64,000 nucleotides of DNA from Thereva unica (taxonomy: Eukaryota; Arthropoda; Insecta; Diptera; Therevidae). Made by a program: the position numbers and the translations under genes. Position 1 is the first letter of the stretch, and each line of letters begins with the position of its first letter. The DNA is taken from positions 60,695,922 to 60,759,921 of the forward strand of contig OX465282.1 of NCBI GenBank assembly GCA_949987705.1. The letters run 5' to 3'. The notes under the pieces were generated by a model. The model was not told the DNA's origin and made no database searches. It worked only from the letters and a program-made list of their open reading frames with translations. This document shows, in pieces, positions 8,217 to 18,000 of this stretch.

Positions 8217-8693
8217 ATGGATGCCATTATCATCGATCTTCAAGGATTCAAATTACAAAACAATCAATTTATTTTCAAAGAAGTGGCCATATTAAATTGT
8301 GAAAATCAAGTGCAGCACTACATATTCCAACCACCATTTGCACATAAACAACTAACTCGATCTGAAAAGAAGCAAATTGAATGGCTCAGACGCAATCATC
8401 ATGGATTCAGATGGGGTGATGGATACATTCCCTACCGCACACTATATTCAGTTGGAGATCTGCTGCATGATAAAATAATCTATGTTAAAGGAGCTAAAAA
8501 GAAACAATGGATTCAGGAATTATTTGGAGAGGAGCTAACCATATATGATGTAGAAGAGGAGGGATGCCCCAAACTATCAACAACAACAACAACAACAAAT
8601 GGCTTCTTATCCTGCATAATACACGAAGGCCGATGTGCTCTGAAAAATGTTTTTGTAATAAGGGAATTTTTAAATAAAACAAATTTTTTATAA
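8217..8693 (+). CDS. RNase H/DEDD-exonuclease-like small Polinton protein
   Basis: The reported start at 8208 is a TTG; the ATG at 8217 gives MDAIIIDLQGFKLQNNQFIF and is preferred. The features are an N-terminal Asp-containing strand (IDLQGFK), FKEVAIL, a central RRNHHGFRWGDGYIPY motif, IIYVKGAKKKQWIQEL, and a C-terminal His-containing CIIHEGRCALKNVFVI. This order resembles a divergent DEDD exonuclease fold (first Asp in a beta strand, later His/Cys-rich helix), but I cannot demonstrate the full catalytic set. Similar proteins are widespread near insect Polinton capsid genes. A Thr run comes from an ACA repeat. It starts 2 bp after the capsid stop. Confidence 0.55.
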   Translation: MDAIIIDLQGFKLQNNQFIFKEVAILNCENQVQHYIFQPPFAHKQLTRSEKKQIEWLRRNHHGFRWGDGYIPYRTLYSVGDLLHDKIIYVKGAKKKQWIQELFGEELTIYDVEEEGCPKLSTTTTTTNGFLSCIIHEGRCALKNVFVIREFLNKTNFL

Positions 8694-8716
8694 AAAGTTA
8701 TAATTATTCTTTTATT
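8673..8716. terminator. overlapping convergent poly(A) signals
   Basis: AATAAA at 8673-8678 (plus) and TTTATT at 8711-8716 (AATAAA on minus) flank the point where the exonuclease-like gene and the polymerase gene converge. The layout is the same as at 217-257. Confidence 0.5.
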
Positions 8717-8748
8717 CATACTATTTACATATTGCACTTGTGCGAGTT

Positions 8749-11700
8749 TTATTCTACATCCATGTCTTCTTGCTGCTGCTGCTGCTGCACTGAAAAATGT
8801 CCCCATGGTAGAGTGTCGATCCCGTTGTCCATAATGCAGCGTTTATCATCCTGTGGGTTTAAAGCGATCTTTGCTTGGTTTAAAGTGTACACTTTATGAC
8901 TATATGAACGAATGCTTTTTTGCTCAGCTATCTTGCTTTTTGAATTTTGCAAACATTCAATATAGTCGCTAATCTGCAAAGTTTTCGCCACAACGTTCTT
9001 CTTTACCCCTTTTGCTTTCTTCACTTCATCAACACCATCTATTTCAAGGGAGTACATTTTAGACCTTAAGCCTACAAACAATGTCATTATTCGACCATTT
9101 AATTCATCTTTCATCAATCCAGGAACTTTTTTATTTGCTTGCGGCATATTAAACTGGTTGGTCATAGGATAATCACTAGTATCAAATTTATCTATGTTTT
9201 TCTTCATAATATTGTATATGTCAACATTTTTTATTTCATATACTAATGAATCCGTATCCATGTACATTATTTTGCATTTATCAGCATCCAACTCTTTTAG
9301 CATAAAGTCATAATGGAATTCGTACAGTGCTATTTTAGAAATATCGAGAATTGCCATACCAATGTATAATGGTTTATCGAATTTAACTACCAGCTTTCGT
9401 AATTCAACTGCTACTAAATTTTCATTGAAAATTGCGCGACTATGGAAATTCGGTGCTGCAATGAGGTTTCTAGCGCCATAACGCCCCTCCCACTTTGTAC
9501 ATAGTTTTATGTTTGAATATTTTCGCACATTTTCCATAGTTTTTCCGAAAACAGCATTAATTATTTTCTTATATTGGTTCTTCTCGTAGGCATTTTTGGC
9601 TTGTTTCCTTTTATCTGTATTTAAGTCCACATATGGTTTAAGCCATGGTGATTGATCGAACTGCAGAATGCGGTGAATTTTCTTGAGTATTAGTCCATGT
9701 GATAAACATTGTTTTAGGTTGCGGTAATGTATAACATATTTTTCTTTGGTGTGTAAAGTGGTTAAAAGTTTGCCTTGTTTTGATCCTGGTGGTGCTGAAT
9801 GAGTGGGGCAAAATGGAAAATCTTTATGCAAATTATGCAGCTCCTGCGGGTATTCAAGATCTACCTCCAACATATAGCCGATCGGTGAATTATCATCAAC
9901 ACTCATAACATCAACATTATCAATCCATTTAAAGTTTCCGGTTGGAAGTGATTGCGACATGGCCCATCCATATAAATTATTCACGTCATAGTACATCAGA
10001 TATTTAGTTTCTTCATCCGGTTTAAAGTTTTTCATATATTTATTGTTGGCTTCACTATATCTGCAGCAGCATTGGCTAATTCCACCTCGGCAAGATTTTT
10101 CAATAAATAAAAGCATGTCAACATCCATTATCCTTTCTAAGCGCACTCCCGTGTAATACAGCATCGCTGCCCATGTATATTCAGGCAGTGTGAAGACGTG
10201 TGCAGGGTCAAGTTTGTAAGTCTCCAGTCCCATAGCTCTAAAATTTGTAAAAATATCCGCCGGCAGAAGAACATCTGTTTTTAAATACAAATCTGAATAC
10301 TCTCCCAGGCTTTTAATGTTAAATTTTTCCCACACTTTTTGCGCATGTTCATAATCTTTTTCAGTTATCGGCTCACCAATCATTTTATTATAAAAATGCA
10401 CCACGCTAGGTAAACTATTACACTCCAATTTATCCCAACCATCGATGAAGTCATATGGGAAAACTCCTTTGCGCGTGAGAAGGTTGAAGCTTTCATCATC
10501 CAGGTCTTGCCATTGAGCTTTTGTTATTTTTAATTTTTCCTTAGGCAGCAGTCCGGCTAGTTTATCCAAAGATTCATCCATAAATCTATAAGAGTCGATG
10601 AATCTCAGCTTGATGGAGCTATTTTCAATGTGTTTGGTAAATGAAATGTACCGCTCTTTGTTCAACGGTAAAAGATCCACTTTTCCCGGTATGGTTAGTG
10701 CTACATCCTTGATTATGAAATGCGCATCATATCCTGATAAATTGTGGAAAATGACTGGGATGTTGCGACAATCATTATAATTGATGTTGCAGCTGTTGTG
10801 TGCTGGTCCACGATATTTGCCTGTGAGGTGGCAATGACCCCTCACTCTGGTTTCACCAAGCGCAAAGGGTTTCTCGCATATATGGCAGCATGGTTGGTTT
10901 AATTGAATGCACTTTTCCTGCGCTGATAACGGCGCTAGTGGTTTTATATCCTTTATTTGCTCTTCGGCTATATTTGCGATCTCCTGCAGCTGCAATGTAA
11001 ACCACTGAAGACACGTTTTTCCACGATTCGATCGGTAAAATGATAGAGATTCATCGTAATAGCAGTGAAAATATAATCCAATACTATGAACTTTATGTTC
11101 TTGAATTTTTCTCGTCTTATCACCATTACTACCACCATCGGTAACAGGTATCAATATTGACTCCAAATCTGCATATACTGTAAATGGCACTGGATTCTTA
11201 TAATTATAATTTTTAAAAGTGATAAATTTCTCCTTGTGAAAAGCAACTTTACAGTCATTCACCTTTTCACACTCAGGCACATGCGCTGCGAGCATTTCTT
11301 CAGTATAAAAATAAAATAAACATCTATCGCAGATATATTTTTTGTGTTCGTTTTTAGACGTCTGCCTGCTCACCAAACGTGATAAGTCTTTAATCCAGCA
11401 GAAATGATAAACAATATCACTATCACCGTCACTATCATCACCATCCTCACTGCAGTCATAATTTGACTTTATCATTAGCAGGTTGATGTGTTTATCCAAT
11501 TTCTTCTTCGTTAAGTAAGCTGGAACAGTCGTGTATTCATTTGTCTTTTCCTTTTCCAGTATGAAAACATTAATCGATAATCCATTGTTTGCTTCAAATA
11601 TTTTTATTTGACTCAGTGTAACTGGAAGAGTGAGAAGTTTAGCACATTGTTGTAGTGCGGGTACTTTGATGTTCTATAAGCATGATCCCTACGCTCTACT

Positions 11701-11855
11701 GGATACAAAGCTGAGACCACTGCCCACGCAAAGCATGCATTATCATTATTCCTCACATTTACACATGCATGCTTTGCTGCGATGCTTTGCGGCAATTTTA
11801 TATAGGATGATCCTCTTAATGGCCCGTATTTGTTTATGTGCACCATTAAATTCAC
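8749..11855 (-). pseudogene. POLB: protein-primed DNA polymerase B, one frameshift in N-terminal part
   Basis: Replicative polymerase with proofreading domain. Exonuclease motifs: FTVYADLESIL, HNLSGYDAHFI and YLKTDVLLPADIF. Polymerase motifs: MYYDVNNLYGWAMSQ (motif A region), IINAVFGKTMEN (motif B) and IMYMDTDSLVYEI (motif C). A Cys-rich CHICEKPF...RGHCHLTGKYRG segment occurs in the N-terminal half. The main frame (916 codons) starts at an internal Met; the frame is open further upstream to about 11630. The extreme N-terminal region (SSYIKLPQSIAAKHACVNV, 11613-11855) lies in another frame, ending in NFSLFQLH. One frameshift near 11620-11640 therefore separates it. All catalytic motifs are otherwise intact. 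Total near 1030 residues suits the family. Confidence 0.9.
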
Positions 11856-12286
11856 TATGGTATGTCAAGCCCAGCCGCTATCTTTCTCTTGGAACTCCTC
11901 AACCCGGGTCAATAGATCATCCTGCACGTTTACAATCCTAACAACAAGAAAAGGAAATTTCCTGGTGAATAATAATACTGTGCTGTATCTTGAATAAACA
12001 AATAATTGTATGATTTATCCGAATAAAAAATAATATGTGTTCTAATTAATAGGTTTTTTATTTGTAGCTATTACTACTACAACAACAACAACAACAATTC
12101 TTTTTAATATCCCTAACTTTATTAAATATTTCAGCAGTTTGCTCTACCGTTTAATTTTTTCTTTTCAGTACTAACTTGCTGATTACATTCACTGATGCAC
12201 TTTGTTTATCTCAATAAACGTTCGCAGCATGGGAAGCCTGAGATTTTCACACTTTTGCTTGATAAGGAACCTGATGTTTTCTTATA
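11856..12286. other. non-coding Polinton interval
   Basis: AT-rich sequence with a short ACA/CAA microsatellite near 12074-12097 and the first partial copy (12194-12270) of the repeat that is tandem at 13.1-13.5 kb. No gene is seen. Confidence 0.5.
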
Positions 12287-12511
12287 TAGCACTAGGAAAA
12301 CGTGGACAAGGATTATTTCTAAAGCCATATAGGAAAGGACTGGGGCTTTTTCTCAACACCCAACCAAAAAACTAATAAAGTCACTATCCAATAGAGCACT
12401 CACTGAAAATGATCTGCGTAAATATGCACAGCATATAACCCACTTTAGAGGAGCGCGATCAATTACCTAGAAAACCGTGGAAAAATGAGAGCAGAATTAT
12501 AAATATTTAAC
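12287..12511 (+). pseudogene. duplicated minor-virion/protease junction fragment
   Basis: About 225 bp nearly matching 5696-5937: the end of the pX-like gene (LFLKPYRKGLGLFLN), its stop, and the first protease codons. Differences are scattered substitutions and a short deletion after CACTTTAGAG. It breaks off in TATTTAA before the catalytic His. It lies 6.6 kb downstream of the parent copy in the same orientation and cannot encode protein. Confidence 0.85.
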
Positions 12512-12567
12512 ACAAATAAGTTTTATTCTAATAATAATTTTTTTATTTTAAATTCTATACAAATCTC

Positions 12568-12942
12568 TTAATAACCTAATTTAATTAAACATTTCATGAG
12601 CTTGTATTCTTTTTTTACTTTATTTCTTTGATCTTCGGCGTGCTGGAGATTCAGCTTACACTCCTGTGTAAGCTGCTCCAGCCTCTGTATGCGCTGCCGC
12701 TCAGCACTCAACGCAACTTCCAGCGATCTCAGTTGCTCCTTAGCATTGTCTCGTGCTCTCTTCGCCCTTCGACGCTTCTCTTTTAGCGTATCCATTGCAT
12801 GCTCACCATAGGCAAGCAGGCGCACTAACCTACGCAATGAGTTTCTCTGAAATATAAAAAATAAATTAAATTCCATTTCCTTTTCATGATAATAAAGTTC
12901 AATACTTACAACTTGCTGCCTTCTTTCCGCATCGTTATCCAT
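12568..12942 (-). CDS. basic coiled-coil protein with one 63-nt in-frame intron
   Basis: Exon 1 is 12910-12942 (MDNDAERRQQV) and exon 2 is 12568-12846. Between them is a textbook intron at 12847-12909: donor GTAAGT, acceptor TTTATATTTCAG. The intron is 63 nt, phase 0 and has no stop, so an unspliced message would encode 124 residues and the spliced one 103. The protein has a basic patch (KEKRRRAKRARDNAKEQ) followed by a long heptad-like helix (LRSLEVALSAERQRIQRLEQ), an architecture like bZIP factors though no family is proven. It follows the duplicated virion fragment and may be a captured gene or a lineage-specific Polinton gene. TATA-like TTTATACTG lies upstream of the ATG. Confidence 0.6.
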   Translation of the reverse strand: MDNDAERRQQVVSIELYYHEKEMEFNLFFIFQRNSLRRLVRLLAYGEHAMDTLKEKRRRAKRARDNAKEQLRSLEVALSAERQRIQRLEQLTQECKLNLQHAEDQRNKVKKEYKLMKCLIKLGY

Positions 12943-13130
12943 TGTGGTTTTGAGGGTAGCATGAAGTGAACTTTGCTTTTATACTGATAATGTTTACATT
13001 ATTCAAATGATACACTAAAAAAAACACGTTAGGAATTGAGGTAAGGAACCGCTGAGTTAATCAGTACCTAAAGAATTGCACCTGATCCCTTTGTTTATCT
13101 TATTATTATTCGTGATACGGTTTAAAGCTG

Positions 13131-13507
13131 ACTTTAGAATTTTCACGCCTATGTATAATAAGGAATCCATCTATACCTGTTCAAAATTGTCTTTGATTTT
13201 AGGAAACTGACCCTCACTAAATTCGCAGCATATCAATTTCAATTTCAATATATGGAGCAAAACTTCCTTTTGTTTATCTCAATAAACGTTCGCGGTATGG
13301 GAAGACTGAAATTTTCACATAACTTTAGAATTTTCACACCTATGTTTAATAAGGAATCCATCTATACCTGTTCAAAATTGTTTGTGATTTTTTAGGAAAC
13401 TGAGCCTCACTAAATTCGCAGCATATCAATTTCAATATATGGAGCAAAACTTCCTTTTGTTTATCTCAATAAACGTTCGCAGCATGGGAAGACTGAAATT
13501 TTAACAT
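13131..13507. repeat. two tandem copies of a ~190-bp unit
   Basis: The unit starts ACTTTAGAATTTTCAC, contains CTATACCTGTTCAAAATTG, and ends TTTGTTTATCTCAATAAACG plus TGGGAAGACTGAAATTTT. Copies lie at 13131-13320 and 13322-13507. The final part also occurs at 12194-12270. Position at the Polinton end suggests subterminal repeats, but I did not find the element's terminal inverted repeat. Confidence 0.75.
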
Positions 13508-14140
13508 CTATGCTTGATAAGGAATGCAGTGTTTACTTAGCTAACCGTTATTAAAATTTATACATTTGAGTCTAATTAGCACTTAAGGTGATCAGTTCAA
13601 AATTATGGCATAAGTTAGCTGATAATGAGAATCTTCATTGTTGTTATTATTCGATAGAGCTTATGTTAAGTATTTTTGTGGCAGCTTATGACACTTCCTA
13701 ATGTTTGCAATATTTGCGGTTTGTGAAGGGTATTTTAGTTTAAAGTATTCAATTTTATTCTTTAAAAATATATCCAACATGTTCAGGATAATAATAATTA
13801 CATCATAAGTGTGATGAGAATGGGAATCTTAGCTGTATTGTTGTTGTTGTTGTTGTTGTTATCGGAAATATCTTTTTCAGATATGATTTTCTTGCTCACT
13901 TAGTAAGTTGTGATTGCTGTAATATCTGCGACTTGAGGTGAGTATTTTCATTAAGAATTCTTTGGAAGGTAATAATGACATATGGTTGCAATCCGGATCA
14001 TAGCTTACAGATCGCACCGGGTTGTTGTCGAGAATAATATATAGCCATCTCAGCTAAAGCTTAATTTAATTCTTAGTGTTACTTGAAAGTCCAGTTCTTC
14101 ACTGAATTATATGTATATTTTTGCTCCAGAATCAAAGCTC
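13508..14140. other. AT-rich spacer
   Basis: No gene or clear element. A short GTT microsatellite is present at about 13838-13861. Confidence 0.5.
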
Positions 14141-14219
14141 ATTCCAAAGCACCAGAATTAATACTACAGAAAACATCTCGAAACCAAAGCTCTCAATCCC
14201 CCACACACAGCTTAGTTTA

Positions 14220-15060
14220 ATTCCACTCACAGAGAAATTTATCCAAAGGTTCCCCAAGAGCTTCTTTAATTCTTAGTTCAACTAGCTTCTCACAGCTGGC
14301 GCTCACATCTCGCACCAACTTTTTATCCAAAATCCCATGCCGGTTCTGGGCCACGCAAACATACATCCAGAGCTTTAAGTCACATCCCCAAATCCCATGC
14401 CAGCTCTGGGCCATATCCCATGACATTTCTGCGCCACCTTCAATTCCCATGCCTGCTCTGGGCCGAATTCCATGCCGGTTCTGCGCCACCCTAAAATCTC
14501 ATGCCTGCTCTGAACCAAATTCCATGCCAGCTCTGGGCCATATCCCATGACATTTCTGTGACATATCCCATGCCTGCTCTGGGCCACCCCATCCAAGACC
14601 CAAACTTACATCCAGAGCTTTCAGTCACACCTCAAATCCCATGCCAGCTCTGGACCAAATCAACACCGAAATTCAACTAGCTTCCCACAGGTGGCACTCA
14701 ACAACACAGCTTTCAGTCACACCCCGAATCCCACCCCGGTCCCACACCAAATCCCATACACGCTCTGGACCACCCATCTCCACCCACCAACTCCAAGCCA
14801 CCCCATCCAAGACACCCAACCTCCATAAACAGCTTTCAAACCACCTAACCCAAGACCCAAACCCAAAACATCTCGTACACGTACATAAAGAGCTTTCACC
14901 CATCTCCACACACCAACTCTAAGCCACCTTCACACCTCATACCCATACATGAAGAGCTTTCAAGCCACCTTATCCAAGACACAAACCTAAAACACCTCGT
15001 ACACGTACATGAAGAGCTTTCAGACCCCCCCAAATCCTATGTCACTACGAAGCCACCTAG
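14220..15060. repeat. degenerate satellite with CCATGCC(A/G)G(C/T)TCTGGGCC motif
   Basis: Irregular repeats of ATCCCATGCCAGCTCTGGGC-like units (14330-14660) merging into a C-rich set built on CATGAAGAGCTTTC and AAGCCACC...CAAGACCCAAACC (14680-15040). Small ORFs on both strands are by-products. It directly abuts the truncated BEL element. Confidence 0.75.
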
Positions 15061-15070
15061 GAGGTGGCGT

Positions 15071-18000
15071 CGGAGTGACATAGCTCTACTACTAAACTTG
15101 AAGAGGCCTATTGAACATTGGGATGATTGGTTTACATATTTCTTGTCAACTAAACTTGATCCAGTCACACGCAGGGATTGGGAAACCTCGCTAAAATCAT
15201 CCACGCATATACCTCAGTTTGCTTCGTTGAAAACGTTTCTGGAAGGTCGCATTCATACACTTAATGCACTTACACCGACTCTTCCCATAAATAAGAAGAA
15301 TATGTCATCTCATCGTTCTTCTCCTACAGTAACTAAAAGTCACTACTCAACATTATCACCAGTCTGCAGTCACTGTCACCGAAATCACTTCATACTTTTT
15401 TGCCGGCAGTTCAGGTCAAAAAGCCCTGAAGAACGATTAGCGCTTTTGCAAACCAAGAGGCTCTGCACCAATTGCCTTAGAATAGATCATAAAGTTACGG
15501 ATTGCCAGTCGACCAAGCGATGCCAGCTTTGTCATCAGAAGCATCACACGATGGTACACAAAGCCGTTATCAACCAAAAACCTAATTGCTCAGCTTCTAC
15601 GCCAGCTACCTCATTAGCTCATTCGGCGGAAACTCCTCTAGTTCGCAAAATCAGTGCGCATCTAACAAATAACTCACAATACTCGTCGTCAGTCTTATTA
15701 GCAACTGCTATGGTGTTTATAAAATCAACAGATGGTAGAATCATCAAAGCTCGAGCGCTCATAGATCCAGGATCCGAATCCAACTTTACCACGACTTCGT
15801 TAGCCAACTTACTTCGACTACCCAAACAAAAGATACACGTTGTTGTTGAAGCAGTCGGACAGGTCGAGGTCGGACGAGCCAGAACGTCTGTCTCTTATGA
15901 AGTCATATCTACTGTAAACCAGCACACTTCATTTTACGTTGATTCGTTACTTCTATCCAATATAACACGTTTACTCCCGACACATGACCTACCTACCAGT
16001 CACTGGCCACACTTGCAAGGGCTACCATTAGCTGATCCTGAGTTTCACACTTCATCTCGTATAGATATTCTTCTAGGAGCCGAAATCTACGCTCAAATCA
16101 TTCAGGCAGAGATACTACGCGGACCAGCTGGATCCCCTACAGCCCTGCTAACTTCTCTAGGGTGGATCCTGCTCGGAGGTATCAGGGTTCCCACCTCTCC
16201 TACTATTGTGGTTCGTAGCTGCCACACATCATCTATTGAGATTGATGCTCTTCTATCTAAGTTCTGGGAAACGGAAGAACTACCTTCTCCACCTCAACTC
16301 ACTCCTGCTGAAGCTGAATGTGAACAACACTTCATAGATACTCATTATCGTACTCCTGAAGGACGCTATGTTGTTCATCTACCCTTGAGGTCGTCACGGA
16401 ATAGTTTAGGCGACTCTCGACGAGCAGCTCTTGCTACCTTATACAAGTTAGAACGTTGGTTTGATCACGACCCTCAACTGCGTGAGGATTATACTAACTT
16501 CATGAACGAATATAGCGAACTTCGGCATCTGGAACCTGTCTTGTCAGAAGACAGTCATGAGGACCATGTCTATTATCTTCCTCATCATGCAGTGCTTAAG
16601 ATGAGCAGCACTACTACTAAGCTGCGTGTTGTCTTTAACGCCTCTCAACGCTCATCTACAGGCATCTCGCTCAACGACATTTTGCATACAGGTCCTAAAC
16701 TTCAGACAGATGTCCGTGCAGTCATACTACGATGGCGATTATTTAAATATGTTTTTACTTCTGACGCAGAAAAAATGTATCGTCAGATACTCGTTGACTC
16801 CCAAGACACGGACTTACAGAGAATTTTATGGCGTTTCAATCCAACTCAACCAGTAAAATGCTATCGATTAAACACAGTCACGTACGGCCCAGCTTGCGCA
16901 CCATACTTAGCATGTCGGATATTTCAACAGATAGCCAATGACTATGATACTAAATACCCACTAGGGGCATCAGTACTACGTAAAAACTTCTACGTTGACG
17001 ATGCTTTGTTCGGATCATCTAATCTACACTCTGCGATACAAATACGCAATGAGATCCGTCAAGTACTACAACTCTGTGGATTCAAATTACGCAAGTGGTT
17101 ATCGAATCATCCGGACCTTCTCGCTGATATTCCGGATCAAGATAAGGAATCAGTTAATGCATCTAAACTGTTACGTGATACGCAAGTCTCTGCCCTGGGC
17201 ATCAAATGGGACCCATCTTCGGATAAGCTGAGCTGCAAAATGCAGTTGTCTTCCGCAGCGAACATAACTAAACGGTCCATTCTATCGACCATAAGTCAAA
17301 TCTATGACCCACTAGGCTGGCTGTCACCGAGCACAATCAAAGCAAAGATCTTCTTACAACAACTGTGGTTGGCAAAATCAGGATGGGACGACAATCTTCC
17401 AGACTCAATTGTCGCTGCTTGGATCAGTTATAAGGCAGATCTATCACAACTTCATGATGTAACTATCCAACGTTGGGTAGGAATTGATGACTCTTACATT
17501 GGATTAGAGTTGCATGGCTTTTGTGACGCATCATTATCAGCGTATGGTGCAGCTGTTTACCTTCGCGTAATACAGGATTATAATATCATCCAGGTATCAC
17601 TACTTGCAGCTAAAACAAGAGTCAGCCCTATTAAAACGATTTCGCTGCCAAGACTTGAGCTATGTGGTGCAACCTTATTAGCTGAACTCGTATCTTATGT
17701 CCAAGACAGCCTCGACTTTCACCAGATTCCTGTTCATGCATGGAGTAATTCCACAGTTGTTTTAACTTGGTTCCGAGAACATCCAGCGCGTTGGAAGGTA
17801 TTCGTGGCCAATCGGGTCAGTTTAATACATCAGAAATTACCCCACGCTACTTGGCGACATGTATTATCTGAACACAATCCTGCCGACTGTTTAACAAAAG
17901 GGATCTCCGTTGAACAATTAAAAATTCACTCGTTATGGTGGTCGGGACCACAATGGCTGACAACGAACTCCACTACGTGGCCGCTGATGCCAACATCTAC

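Noticed and set aside
8749..11499. Treating the polymerase as intact from the Met at 11499
   Set aside because: The frame is open upstream and a recognisable N-terminal part lies in another frame, so the Met is internal.
14375..14922. ORFs with repeated Trp/Gly/Pro patterns on both strands
   Set aside because: By-products of the degenerate satellite.
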